Assembly: GCA_938036925.1 (NCBI GenBank)
Contig: CALHVU010000017.1
Coordinates: forward strand, 1-47,800
Reading direction: 5' to 3'
Source of the DNA: an uncultured Atopobium sp.
GTDB lineage: Bacteria; Actinomycetota; Coriobacteriia; Coriobacteriales; Atopobiaceae
Length of the DNA stretch: 47,800 bases
Part shown: positions 23,204-31,950 of the stretch, in pieces
Layout of the letters: each line of letters begins with the position of its first letter
Numbering within the stretch: the stretch's first letter is position 1
The notes under the pieces: model-generated
Told to the model about the DNA's origin: nothing
Seen by the model: the letters and a program-made list of their open reading frames with translations, nothing else
Database searches by the model: none
Position numbers and translations under genes: made by a program

Positions 23204-24100
23204 ATGAACTCAGAAACATCACAAAATATTGCATCAAATTGCAGTTTTGATGCATGCGAGGAGTCTTCGGCTGAGCCTTCAGCTCCTGAGACTCTCGCTG
23301 AAGTTCCTTCTGAGCCTGAAGCCACGCTTGTCATCAAGCTGGGCTATCGCGGCGCTGCTTTCTGCGGCTTTGCCGAGCAGCCAACCCAGCGCACCGTGGC
23401 AGGAGACCTTCGTCGCGCGCTTCAGACCGTTTTGCGCAGAGAGGTTGAGCTCACCTGCGCGGGCAGAACCGACGCCGGCGTACACGCCCAGGCCCAGTAC
23501 GTGAGCCTTCCCGTATACGGCGCTGAGCTAGCGCTATCTGGCGAGAAACTCGTTCGCTCGCTCACCGCTCTGACCGACGATGACATCTCTATCCGACAAC
23601 TCTTCCGCGCTCCACAGGGTTTCTCGGCACGTTTTGATGCCCAGGCTCGCTCGTACCGCTATCGCATTTGTGCAAATAGCGCTCGTCCCGTGCTGGGCTG
23701 GGACCACGTGTGGTGGTACAACGGTCACTTGGACGCAGAGCTTATGGACAAGGCGGCGCAGGCGCTGGTGGGAGAGCACGATTTCAAGAGCTTCTGCAAG
23801 GCAATTTCTGCCGAGGGCAAGCCAACGCATCGTTTTGTGGAGCGCCTTACCGTTGAAGAAATTGAAGAGGCTGGCGAGAAACTCATTGCAGTTGATATTA
23901 CGGGTAACGCCTTCTTGCATAACATGGTGCGCACGATTGTGGGCACACTGGTTGAGATTGGCCGAGGTCACAGGCCTGTTGAGTGGATTGACGAGGTTCT
24001 AGCTGCTCAGAATAGAATTGCTGCTGGCAGTTGTGCACCTGCTCAGGGCCTCACGTTTGTAAGCGTTCGCTATCCAGAGGGTGTTTTGCAACCCTGGTAG
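23204..24100 (+). CDS. truA: tRNA pseudouridine(38-40) synthase
   Basis: TruA isomerises uridines 38-40 in the anticodon arm. The product has 298 residues. The catalytic Asp is in AGRTDAGVHA (about residue 90), followed by the FSARFDAQARSYRYRI and NAFLHNMVRTIVGTLVEIGRG motifs. The first 40 residues are an acidic low-complexity extension (many Ser, Glu, Pro); the family core begins at ATLVIKLGYRG. The ribosome site CAGGGAG supports the long start. The order rplQ-ecfA-ecfT-truA matches Firmicutes, but rplM-rpsI do not follow. Confidence 0.94.
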   Translation: MNSETSQNIASNCSFDACEESSAEPSAPETLAEVPSEPEATLVIKLGYRGAAFCGFAEQPTQRTVAGDLRRALQTVLRREVELTCAGRTDAGVHAQAQYVSLPVYGAELALSGEKLVRSLTALTDDDISIRQLFRAPQGFSARFDAQARSYRYRICANSARPVLGWDHVWWYNGHLDAELMDKAAQALVGEHDFKSFCKAISAEGKPTHRFVERLTVEEIEEAGEKLIAVDITGNAFLHNMVRTIVGTLVEIGRGHRPVEWIDEVLAAQNRIAAGSCAPAQGLTFVSVRYPEGVLQPW

Positions 24101-24298
24101 CGCTTTCGGTTCCTTGATTGAGTCGTAGTATCTGTGTGCCAATCCAGCTTCATCGGTCTTCTCGCGCCGTTCACGAAGACTTTTCTACCACTTGTATTGT
24201 GTGCGGTGGTTTCCCTCGCAAAGAAATAGCATCATAGAAGAGAGCGTCTTTTTTAGGAGCTCTTGCAGAACTGATGAACAGTGAGGCAGGGAGCCAGT

Positions 24299-25039
24299 AT
24301 GTTTAGGAAAAGAGAAAGATTTGAGCGCAGCGATGTTCCGCGTGAGAATCCCTATACCAACGTGATTGGCCTTGCTGTTGTTGCCATTGTTGCTGTTCTT
24401 GTAGGCATTGTTGTTGTAACTCTTTGGGATCGCGCGCAGCTTGAGTCTCACTTGGGAGATCATGGGCTTAACAAGGCTGTAAAGAGCCAAAGTGTTTCAG
24501 GCAATCCGGATGGCACTACACAATCTGATGATGACTTTCTTACCTATGCCGTTATCAGCACAAATTCGCTTAAGGCAGGGGATTCGACTCTTCAGTCTGT
24601 ACGGCTTTTGGTCATTGATCGCACGCAGGGAACCGGCCATATAGTGTCTATTCCTACTGATGTGTATGCAGAAGTAGACTCAAACGCTAAAACACTGGCA
24701 GATATTTACAAAGATGACGGTCAGAGCGCTTTTGTTAGCGCACTTGCTTCTGTCACCAACATCAAGATTACGCACGTTATCATTGCCACAGATGATGTGT
24801 GGGAGAAAATCTCGGCACTTTCTGGTTCGGGCGCTCGTTCACTGGTAAGCAATGCTTCTAGTTTGTTGTCTTCAATGATTACCGATATGAATCCCAATCA
24901 GCTTCTTGAGCTTGTAGAGATTGTGCAGCCAATTGGCGTGTCTAATCTTGAGCATGATGAAGCTCCTGTTGTTGAAGGTTCAAGTGGCACTACCGTTGAC
25001 CCTACGGCCTTAGGAAAGCTTGTTGGCATGCTCGTATAG
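24299..25039 (+). CDS. membrane-anchored degenerate LytR-CpsA-Psr-like protein
   Basis: Active LCP proteins transfer teichoic acids or polysaccharides from lipid carriers to peptidoglycan. This 246-residue protein has a basic cytoplasmic tail, one transmembrane helix (about 21-44) and an external domain with the LCP pattern TLQSVRLLVIDRTQGTGHIVSIPTDVY. The usual Pro-Arg-Asp is Pro-Thr-Asp, and the Arg/Asp pair before the first strand is missing, so it is probably inactive or regulatory. The ATG at 24299 follows AGGGAG. Family assignment is from pattern only and moderately sure. A gene with a similarly worn active site follows. Confidence 0.6.
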   Translation: MFRKRERFERSDVPRENPYTNVIGLAVVAIVAVLVGIVVVTLWDRAQLESHLGDHGLNKAVKSQSVSGNPDGTTQSDDDFLTYAVISTNSLKAGDSTLQSVRLLVIDRTQGTGHIVSIPTDVYAEVDSNAKTLADIYKDDGQSAFVSALASVTNIKITHVIIATDDVWEKISALSGSGARSLVSNASSLLSSMITDMNPNQLLELVEIVQPIGVSNLEHDEAPVVEGSSGTTVDPTALGKLVGMLV

Positions 25040-25127
25040 ACGTTATGGGCGTTGTGTGTAGCGCCGCTCCTACAAAACAGGTCAGATGTCCACATAACAG
25101 CAGTTAAACACGATGTGTGGAGAGATT

Positions 25128-25156
25128 TTGATAGAATAAAAATGTCTTTTTAATTC
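25128..25156 (+). promoter_or_regulatory. candidate promoter of the GT2-like gene
   Basis: TTGATA (25128-25133), 17 bp and TAATTC (25151-25156) lie upstream of the palindrome. A second possibility, TTCACT (25154-25159), 17 bp, TATCTA (25177-25182), would place the -10 inside the palindrome. I cannot decide between them. Confidence 0.35.
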
Positions 25157-25169
25157 ACTTTTTATGGGT

Positions 25170-25199
25170 AAACTGGTATCTAAAATTTAGAACCAGTTT
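25170..25199. promoter_or_regulatory. 30-nt near-perfect palindrome before the GT2-like gene
   Basis: AAACTGGT (25170-25177) pairs with ACCAGTTT (25192-25199), and TCTAAA (25179-25184) with TTTAGA (25186-25191), leaving one bulged A and one central base: 14 bp in all. No T run follows on either strand, so it is not a terminator. It ends 13 nt before the start codon. It could be an operator or an mRNA hairpin limiting translation. Confidence 0.65.
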
Positions 25200-25211
25200 G
25201 GGGGATGTGGA

Positions 25212-26252
25212 ATGCACGAGCGCTCATACAATCCACATATGATTTCGGTTCTCATGGCCGCTGATAATGATGCTGATGCTATTAGAACGGTAATTAGGCA
25301 ACTTCAAGAGCAGACATACCCTCATTGGGAGCTCATCATCGTTGACAATAGCTCCGATCCCCAGATTGCTCGCATGTTAGATAACCTTGCCAATCAAGAG
25401 CCTCGTCTAGATGTCTTGTGCCAATCGGGCATTAGCCATTTTGTTGCACTTGAGATTGCTCAGGGTCGTGCTCGCGGAGCCTATACGCTTACCACTGAGC
25501 CTTCTTATAGGTTTAACTCCCACCTTTTGCAGGAGCTTTATTCTGCAGCTACCGCTTTGGGTCCTGTTGGTTCACCTAAAGCGGCTGATATTGTTATTGC
25601 GCATATGAAAACTGCCAATTCACCTATGGAATGCAAAAAGGTTTTTGGCTCAAAAGCTTCTTCATTGTTGCAGGTATTTGAGGAGTCGCAGCTTCCTTAT
25701 TTGACGTCTATGAGCGGAAAGCTGTGTTCAACGCGTATTCTGACCGAGATTAAGCATGAGCCAGAAACTGATGGCGAGTGCAGTTTTGTTGGCTACTGTT
25801 TTGAGATTGCAAAACATGTTACGTACGCCCCAGAAGCAATTTTTGTAGATGTACCAGCAGATTCTTCTAAGAAAGAAGAAACTATTACTGCTTCTATGGA
25901 CAAGCTTACTCAGGAGCGTCAGGCGCTCATGGCCCTTGCCAAACATCTTGGCTTTGCAAACTCTAAAAAAGTTCAAAAGTTGATTAGCCGCTACCTGATT
26001 AGCAAACTTCTTATGAATATGTATCCTGTATTCAACGAAGAATCCCAGCTCAGCCATGAGGAAAAAGAAAACTTTATTGTCAAGATTCTTTCTAATCCTG
26101 TAGCGCACCTTATTGTCACTGAAGCAACTTCTCCGCGACTGGTAGCTCATGCCTTGCTTGGTGCTATTTTGTCTACTACAACACGAGCTCGTTATGCCTA
26201 TGTACGCAGAGCCGTATGGTATGCACGTTTTATGCGCATTCCACTTGTATAA
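25212..26252 (+). CDS. degenerate family-2 glycosyltransferase-like protein
   Basis: The 346-residue product opens like a GT2 nucleotide-binding domain: ISVLMAADNDADAIRTVIRQLQEQTYPHWELIIVDNSSD (about 10-48). The Asp-x-Asp metal site expected near residue 95 is replaced by TTEPSYRF, and the C-terminal 180 residues match nothing I recognise. There is no signal peptide or membrane segment. It may be a non-catalytic partner in envelope glycan assembly. The ATG is preceded by a G-rich stretch (GGGGGATG) and by the palindrome listed above. Confidence 0.6.
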   Translation: MHERSYNPHMISVLMAADNDADAIRTVIRQLQEQTYPHWELIIVDNSSDPQIARMLDNLANQEPRLDVLCQSGISHFVALEIAQGRARGAYTLTTEPSYRFNSHLLQELYSAATALGPVGSPKAADIVIAHMKTANSPMECKKVFGSKASSLLQVFEESQLPYLTSMSGKLCSTRILTEIKHEPETDGECSFVGYCFEIAKHVTYAPEAIFVDVPADSSKKEETITASMDKLTQERQALMALAKHLGFANSKKVQKLISRYLISKLLMNMYPVFNEESQLSHEEKENFIVKILSNPVAHLIVTEATSPRLVAHALLGAILSTTTRARYAYVRRAVWYARFMRIPLV

Positions 26253-26347
26253 GCTGCAGCGATACATAAGCAGCATCAATATTTAAAGTGTGCGATTCTA
26301 GAGTAGCCTGGCGATTTGTGTTTAGATCAAGCCTCTAGAACCAAATC

Positions 26348-27514
26348 TTAACGCCTGTCCATGAGCGATTTAAACGTCTGTGCTATGCCGTCATTTTTGA
26401 CACGGAAAAATCCCTCTTTGGCTAGATATGCATAGCGTGCAAACTTGTTATCTTTTGGCAGAGCAATACCTCGCACCTGAGCAAAGAAAGCTTTTCCAGA
26501 GCCTGAGATTGCTGGGTTTTCAAACACGCGCTTTGCGTCCATGCGCTCAAAGCTCTTGGCGAGAAGATCGTGCACTTCTGAGTCAGTCTCACCTGCAGCA
26601 TCATGTTCTTCTCGCCAGGTAAGCGCGTCTTTTGTAAGCAGCGCGTAGTTGATGCCGCGTAGCGTGAGCGCGTTGAGTACCACGTCTGAGGTAATGTTGC
26701 GCTCGTCCACAACATCCATCATGTCGTTCCAGCGCTCAAGTGGGATTTTAGGCTGACGCTGCGCAAAGGTAGCGGCTTCTGCATAGCCATTCTCGCGATA
26801 GTTGTAGAGCGCAGAGTCTGCGTACACTATGCGAGCTCCGCAGCAATGCGAGGCAATGAGGAAGGGATTGTCCACCCAGCCTGCACCTGGGACTTCTTTG
26901 AAGTTGATGTGGTTTTGGGTCAAGAATTCCTTGCGATAGAGCGCCGTCCAAATGGCAGGATGGTGCAGCAGAAGCTGTGCCATTTGATCAATTGGACAAG
27001 GCTGCTGCTTGGGTTTGACGCGGCCCTTATATGCGCAGGGAACTCTGTACTCGGCAGCGCCGGCAGCAGCTCTAAACTGCGACTTTGCTCCTGCTCGACC
27101 ATTTTTCTGATTGCCAAATACGCGCCAATAGGCAGAGCGGGCAATATCTACCTTGTCTTCTCCGCCGTTTGCCTGGATAAGATCAACAAGCTCTTGAACC
27201 ATGGTTGGCTCAAGGTAATCGTCAGGCTCAACAATACCCACCCATGAGCCGTGAGCTGCGGCAATGCCACGATTGCACGTTGCTCCGTAACCCTCATTTT
27301 CTTTGTCGATGATGACAATGCGACCATCACGGGCAGCGTATGCTTCCAAAAGAGCTAGAGACGAGTCAGTTGAGCCATCGTTGAGGCAGATAATCTCCAG
27401 GTTTGTGTAGCTCTGTGATTGAATACTTGCCAGGCATTGCTCCAGATAGTCTGCAACGTTGTATATGGGCACAACAAGAGAAACCAAAGGTTGGTGGTTT
27501 TGAGCGTGACTCAT
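26348..27514 (-). CDS. family-2 glycosyltransferase
   Basis: The 388-residue cytoplasmic enzyme has the GT-A domain VSLVVPIYNVADYLEQCL, NLEIICLNDGSTDSS and NEGYGATCNRGIAAAHGSWVGIVEPDDYLEP, where Glu-Pro-Asp-Asp is the metal-binding site (about 95-100). The C-terminal part holds a conserved-looking IWTALYRKEFL and a Tyr-rich region. It likely adds a sugar to a wall polysaccharide. It is divergent to the GlfT-like gene, with a 73-bp gap that holds A/T-rich -10-like words (TATACT at 27539, TATATA at 27544). It contains the inverted motif pair at 26558/26609. Confidence 0.88.
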   Translation of the reverse strand: MSHAQNHQPLVSLVVPIYNVADYLEQCLASIQSQSYTNLEIICLNDGSTDSSLALLEAYAARDGRIVIIDKENEGYGATCNRGIAAAHGSWVGIVEPDDYLEPTMVQELVDLIQANGGEDKVDIARSAYWRVFGNQKNGRAGAKSQFRAAAGAAEYRVPCAYKGRVKPKQQPCPIDQMAQLLLHHPAIWTALYRKEFLTQNHINFKEVPGAGWVDNPFLIASHCCGARIVYADSALYNYRENGYAEAATFAQRQPKIPLERWNDMMDVVDERNITSDVVLNALTLRGINYALLTKDALTWREEHDAAGETDSEVHDLLAKSFERMDAKRVFENPAISGSGKAFFAQVRGIALPKDNKFARYAYLAKEGFFRVKNDGIAQTFKSLMDRR

Positions 27515-27587
27515 CTAAACTCCTTTTGATTGCTGCTTTATACTATATAGGCATCAACTCACTCACGAAGTCACATTTTGAGGAAAT

Positions 27588-28577
27588 ATGAAGCGCACCG
27601 CCCTTGTCATAGTCACCTTTAAACGCCAGGAATTGCTTTCCAACCTGCTCAATTCCATTACGCAGCTCACGCAGGCTCCATGGCGCATCATTGTTGTGGA
27701 CAACGAAAACTCCTCTGAGACAGCCTCTCTTGTGTCGGAGTTTTCGGAGAAGGTCAAAACCACGTGGGGAGAAACCACTGATGATCCCGACGCTCATGGT
27801 GGCACTAATCGCGTGTGTTACGTCCCTATGGAGCAAAACACTGGAGGCTCCGGCGGCTTCTCTGAGGGTGTGCGCGTAGGTTATGAGCTGGGTGCCGAGT
27901 GGTTCTGGGTTATGGACGATGACGTAGCTGTGCTGCCTGATGGTCTTGATAAGCTTGACGCATGGTCAGATAAGGCTGAGGTTATCCAAGGTCAGCGCTA
28001 CGACTTTGATGGTGGTCCTTTCTTCTGGCAGTATCGCTTTAGCACCGCCCTGGGCATCTACAATCCGCTGGCAAAGGCTGGCTTTGACGGTGTGCCTTAT
28101 CACGAGTGCAATGTGATGTGCTTTGAGGGCGCCTGCTTTAAGCGCTCTGTGGTGCAGAAGATTGGCCTACCTGACGCGCGCTTCTTTATCTATTGGGATG
28201 ACGCCTTATATGGCTATTTGGCCAGCAAGGTAACGCAGCCTATTTTGATTCCAGACTTTGTTCTTTCAAGATGTCGAGAAGTTCCTGGTCAGAGTATTGG
28301 TTCTGTGCGTCAGCTTAATTCAACCTCTGATATGACGCGCTATTACATCACACGTAACCGCGGCTATATTGCCCGTTACTTCCAGGTTCACGGTGATTAC
28401 AACCCTGTGCTCTTTGGTGTTGGTACCGCTCTGACCTTTGCAAAAGAGATTATTCGACTCATTTTGGTAGACAGAGCGCACTTCTCGTCTGGCCTTTCTC
28501 GCCTTATAAAGGGCTGGAAGGATGCACGCCTTATCTATAAAGACGCAACCTGGCGCCCACAGCCTCCACTAGACTAG
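27588..28577 (+). CDS. GlfT-like galactofuranosyltransferase (GT2 family)
   Basis: The 329-residue protein matches the GlfT pattern: a short GT2 start TALVIVTFKRQELLSNLL, NTGGSGGFSEGVRVG, the metal site Asp-Asp-Asp at about 110-112 in VMDDDVAVLP, and FIYWDDALYGY with two Asp at about 204-205. In mycobacteria such enzymes polymerise galactofuranose from UDP-Galf. The actual sugar here is inferred. No UDP-galactopyranose mutase gene is in the window. The ribosome site is weak (GAGGAAAT). A terminator follows. Confidence 0.82.
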   Translation: MKRTALVIVTFKRQELLSNLLNSITQLTQAPWRIIVVDNENSSETASLVSEFSEKVKTTWGETTDDPDAHGGTNRVCYVPMEQNTGGSGGFSEGVRVGYELGAEWFWVMDDDVAVLPDGLDKLDAWSDKAEVIQGQRYDFDGGPFFWQYRFSTALGIYNPLAKAGFDGVPYHECNVMCFEGACFKRSVVQKIGLPDARFFIYWDDALYGYLASKVTQPILIPDFVLSRCREVPGQSIGSVRQLNSTSDMTRYYITRNRGYIARYFQVHGDYNPVLFGVGTALTFAKEIIRLILVDRAHFSSGLSRLIKGWKDARLIYKDATWRPQPPLD

Positions 28578-28582
28578 CCATC

Positions 28583-28611
28583 AAAGCCGGCATTTTGTGT
28601 CGGCTTTTTTA
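28583..28611 (+). terminator. intrinsic terminator after the GlfT-like gene
   Basis: A 7-bp stem (AAAGCCG 28583-28589 with CGGCTTT 28601-28607) and an 11-nt loop are followed by a T run. Confidence 0.75.
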
Positions 28612-28819
28612 GTCCCCAAATGCTTAACACAAGTGAGCACTGAGGGACGAATTGTGGCGCATTTGTGAAAGGCGACGAATGCCTACTTACAAAAAATCGA
28701 ATTATTTTATGACCATTAATAAATTTTGTAATTAGCGAAGTTTCTAGCTAATTTTCTACCTGCAGAGATATTGGCTGCCGCAACGTGTCAATACATAATT
28801 TTGTATTCGTGTGGAAATT

Positions 28820-28867
28820 TCACAATATATTGTTATAGTTCTCGAACCCAAACACTATAACTTGTGG
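28820..28867 (+). promoter_or_regulatory. tandem NrdR boxes upstream of nrdD
   Basis: Box 1 (28820-28835) has the core CAATATATTG, a full match to the NrdR consensus CwATATATwG. Box 2 (28852-28867) has CTATAACTTG, eight of ten. The boxes start 32 bp apart, three helical turns, the spacing typical of NrdR pairs. The -10-like TATAAC at 28856 overlaps box 2. NrdR represses ribonucleotide reductase genes when ATP/dATP is bound. The rest of the 423-nt gap (28612-29000) is A/T-rich upstream and holds a leader of over 100 nt downstream with a repeated GCTTAG. Confidence 0.85.
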
Positions 28868-29000
28868 CATAGTAGTTTCCATCACACAAGCGGGTTCCCA
28901 ACTACTTCGCTTAGGCAAAAGCTTAGAAACCGCAGTGATAATCCAATTAAACACGCATGAAAGCGTTGCTTTCACCAACGTTTGTTCAAGGAGTTTGCAC

Positions 29001-31223
29001 ATGAAGATTATCAAGCGCAATGGCTCAGAGGTCACCTTCGAGGTTGAGAAGATTGTTAACGCAATCGCTAAGGCTAACGCAGAGGTCCCTGAGGATCAGC
29101 GCCTGACTGAGCGTGAGATTCAGTTTGCTTCTCTCAACGTTACCGATGAGTGCGAGAAGGCTGGACACACCGTCACCGTCGAGGAGGTCCAGGACCTTGT
29201 CGAGGATCAGCTCATGGCTCTTGACCGCTTTGAGGTTGCTCGTAAGTACATCATTTACCGCTACATCCAGAACCAGAAGCGTCACAAGAACACCACCGAT
29301 GACAAGATTCTGTCTCTGATTGAGTGCAACAACGAGGAAGTCAAGCAGGAGAACTCCAACAAGAATCCTACTGTTGTTTCTGTTCAGCGTGACTACATGG
29401 CTGGTGAGGTTTCTAAGGACCTCGTTCAGCGTGAGCTTCTTCCAGAGGATATTGTTGCTGCTCACAACGAGGGTCTTATCCACTTCCACGATTCCGATTA
29501 CTTTGCACAGCACATGCACAACTGTGACCTCATCAACCTTGATGACATGCTGCAGAACGGCACTGTTATCTCTGGTACTCTGATTGAGCGTCCACACAGC
29601 TTCTCCACTGCATGCAACATTGCAACTCAGATCATTGCTCAGGTAGCATCCTGCCAGTACGGTGGTCAGTCCATCTCCTTGGCTCACCTTGCTCCATTTG
29701 TTGATGTTTCTCGTAAGAAGATCCGCAAGACCGTTATGGAGGAGATGAACTCCGTCGGTGTTGAGCTCTCTGCTGAGCAGCTCAACGAGATGGTTGAGAA
29801 GCGCCTTCGTGATGAGGTTTCTCGTGGCGTTCAGACCATTCAGTACCAGGTTGTCACTTTGATGACCACCAACGGCCAGGCTCCTTTCATTACTGTCTTC
29901 ATGTACCTCAACGAGGCAAAGAATGAGCAGGAGAAGCAGGATCTTGCACTCATCATTGAGGAGATGCTCCGTCAGCGTTACCAGGGCGTAAAGAACGAGG
30001 AGGGTGTTTGGATTACTCCTGCATTCCCTAAGCTCATCTACGTTCTTGAAGAGGACAACGTTTACGAGGATTCCAAGTACTACTACCTCACTCAGATGGC
30101 TGCAAAGTGCACCGCTCGCCGCCTTGTCCCTGACTACATCTCTGAGAAGAAGATGAAGGAGTACAAGCTTTCTAAGGGCGAGAAGGAAGGCGAGGGCGAT
30201 ACCTTCACTTGCATGGGCTGCCGTTCCTTCCTGACTCCAGACCGTTCTGGTAATGGCTTCAACAACGTTGCTCGCGCAAAGAACTATGAGCCAAACAAGC
30301 CTAAATATTACGGCCGCTTCAACCAGGGTGTTGTAACTATCAACCTTCCTGACGTTGCTCTTTCTGCTGGTCGCGATATGGACAAGTTCTGGAAGATCTT
30401 TGATGAGCGTCTTGAGCTTTGCCACCGTGCACTTCGCGCTCGTCACGATCGCCTGAAGGGCACCCTGTCCGATGCTGCTCCTATCCTTTGGCAGTACGGC
30501 GCACTTGCTCGCCTGGACAAGGGTGAGGTTATCGATCCTCTGCTTTACGGCGGATATTCCACTATCTCCCTTGGTTATGCAGGCCTGTACGAGTGCGTTA
30601 AGGCTATGACTGGTCACAGCCACACTGACAAAGAGGCAACTCCATTTGCACTCCAGGTTATGCAGCACATGAACGATAAGTGTACCGAGTGGAAGGAAGC
30701 AGAGGATATCGATTACTCCCTCTACGGAACTCCTCTCGAGTCCACCACCTACAAGTTTGCTAAGGCACTTCAGCGTCGCTTTGGTGTTATCCCTGGCATC
30801 ACTGATAAGGGTTACATCACCAACAGCTACCACGTCCACGTTGCAGAAGAGATTGACGCATTCCAGAAGCTTCAGTTTGAGTCTGAGTTCCAGCGTCTTT
30901 CCCCAGGTGGAGCAATCTCTTACGTTGAGGTTCCTAACATGCAGGACAACATCGAGGCTGTCCTCAGCGTCATGCAGTTCATCTACGACCACATCATGTA
31001 TGCAGAGCTCAACACCAAGTCTGACTTCTGCCAGGAGTGCGGTTATGACGGTGAGATTCAGATTGTTGAGGAGGACGGCAAGCTGGTTTGGGAGTGCCCA
31101 CACTGCGGCAACCGTGACCAGACCAAGATGAACGTTGCTCGTCGTACCTGCGGCTACATTGGTACCCAGTTCTGGAACCAGGGTCGTACCCAGGAGATTA
31201 AGGACCGCGTCCTTCACCTCTAA
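29001..31223 (+). CDS. nrdD: anaerobic (class III) ribonucleoside-triphosphate reductase
   Basis: The enzyme makes deoxynucleotides without oxygen using a glycyl radical. The 740-residue chain starts with an ATP-cone (IIKRNGSEVTFEVEKIVNAIAKAN). It ends with a zinc site of two Cys-x2-Cys pairs (CQEC, CPHC) and the glycyl-radical motif RTCGYIG, with the radical at Gly718. The start is the ATG at 29001 behind CAAGGAG; an in-frame start at 28935 would add 22 residues unlike the ATP-cone. The opposite strand is open for 730 codons, a codon-bias shadow. Confidence 0.97.
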   Translation: MKIIKRNGSEVTFEVEKIVNAIAKANAEVPEDQRLTEREIQFASLNVTDECEKAGHTVTVEEVQDLVEDQLMALDRFEVARKYIIYRYIQNQKRHKNTTDDKILSLIECNNEEVKQENSNKNPTVVSVQRDYMAGEVSKDLVQRELLPEDIVAAHNEGLIHFHDSDYFAQHMHNCDLINLDDMLQNGTVISGTLIERPHSFSTACNIATQIIAQVASCQYGGQSISLAHLAPFVDVSRKKIRKTVMEEMNSVGVELSAEQLNEMVEKRLRDEVSRGVQTIQYQVVTLMTTNGQAPFITVFMYLNEAKNEQEKQDLALIIEEMLRQRYQGVKNEEGVWITPAFPKLIYVLEEDNVYEDSKYYYLTQMAAKCTARRLVPDYISEKKMKEYKLSKGEKEGEGDTFTCMGCRSFLTPDRSGNGFNNVARAKNYEPNKPKYYGRFNQGVVTINLPDVALSAGRDMDKFWKIFDERLELCHRALRARHDRLKGTLSDAAPILWQYGALARLDKGEVIDPLLYGGYSTISLGYAGLYECVKAMTGHSHTDKEATPFALQVMQHMNDKCTEWKEAEDIDYSLYGTPLESTTYKFAKALQRRFGVIPGITDKGYITNSYHVHVAEEIDAFQKLQFESEFQRLSPGGAISYVEVPNMQDNIEAVLSVMQFIYDHIMYAELNTKSDFCQECGYDGEIQIVEEDGKLVWECPHCGNRDQTKMNVARRTCGYIGTQFWNQGRTQEIKDRVLHL

Positions 31224-31240
31224 GTTTTACGTACTAGACA

Positions 31241-31281
31241 AACGAGCAGAAGAGCGCCTTAGCCCTTCTGCTCGTTTTTAT
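31241..31281 (+). terminator. hairpin between nrdD and nrdG
   Basis: A perfect 12-bp stem (AACGAGCAGAAG 31241-31252 with CTTCTGCTCGTT 31265-31276) is followed by TTTTATT. nrdG begins 60 nt later without an obvious promoter, so some read-through is likely. Confidence 0.88.
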
Positions 31282-31336
31282 TATCTCTATCAGGTAACAT
31301 CCACAATATGCGGAAGTTACCCATCAAAGGTTATGT

Positions 31337-31879
31337 ATGAACTATTCAAATATTAAGTTTTCAGACATTGCAAACGGTGTTGGCGTAAGAACAACTCTGT
31401 TTGTTTCAGGTTGTCGCCTGCACTGTGAAGGCTGCTTTAATTACGAGGCATGGGACTTCAAGAGCGGAGGAGAGTTTACTCCAGAAGTTGAGCAAGAGAT
31501 TATTGACTCTCTTGCACCTGTCTATATCAATGGTCTTTCCATCCTTGGTGGAGAGCCTTTTGAGCCAGAAAACCAAGAAGGTCTTGTTGAGTTTGTCGAG
31601 AAGGTCAGAGCTACCTATCCACAAAAGAGCATCTGGATGTATTCGGGTCACACCTGGGATCAGCTGACCGAGGGAAAGTGGCACACAGAGTACACTGACC
31701 GCATTCTGTCTTGTATTGATGTACTGGTGGACGGTCCATGGGTTCAGAGTCTCCACGATATTACCTTGCGTTTTAGAGGCTCTTCCAACCAGCGTCTTAT
31801 TGATGTTCCTAAAACGCTTGCTTCAGGAGAGATTACCCTTTGGTCCGATGGACCTATGCTGAGCTCTCGTGAGATGTAA
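31337..31879 (+). CDS. nrdG: anaerobic ribonucleotide reductase activating protein
   Basis: NrdG is the radical-SAM enzyme that installs the glycyl radical on NrdD. The product has 180 residues with the iron-sulphur motif C-x3-C-x2-C at Cys26, Cys30 and Cys33 (GCRLHCEGCF), then the SAM-binding GGEPF. The ribosome site is CAAAGG. It follows nrdD by 113 nt and ends at a bidirectional terminator. Confidence 0.95.
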   Translation: MNYSNIKFSDIANGVGVRTTLFVSGCRLHCEGCFNYEAWDFKSGGEFTPEVEQEIIDSLAPVYINGLSILGGEPFEPENQEGLVEFVEKVRATYPQKSIWMYSGHTWDQLTEGKWHTEYTDRILSCIDVLVDGPWVQSLHDITLRFRGSSNQRLIDVPKTLASGEITLWSDGPMLSSREM

Positions 31880-31898
31880 GAGCTCCAAAGCGCAATAA

Positions 31899-31926
31899 AA
31901 AAGCCCGCGTATGCGGGCTTTTTGTT
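31899..31926. terminator. bidirectional terminator between nrdG and the EamA gene
   Basis: A 10-bp stem AAAAGCCCGC/GCGGGCTTTT (31899-31922) with loop GTAT has T runs on both strands and lies between convergent genes. Confidence 0.9.
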
Positions 31927-31950
31927 TAGGGTCGTGTTGTATAGAGAGCT

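Noticed and set aside
24101..24298. Small gene in the gap after truA
   Set aside because: Short frames lack ribosome sites; only weak stems (AGAGC/GCTCT) and promoter-like words are seen.
26296..26340. Inverted repeat TTCTAGAG/CTCTAGAA between convergent glycosyltransferase genes
   Set aside because: Eight base pairs with a 29-nt loop and no T run; too weak for a terminator and no sign of function.
29025..31217. Open reading frame of 730 codons on the - strand opposite nrdD
   Set aside because: Same codon-bias shadow; NrdD motifs are intact on the + strand.
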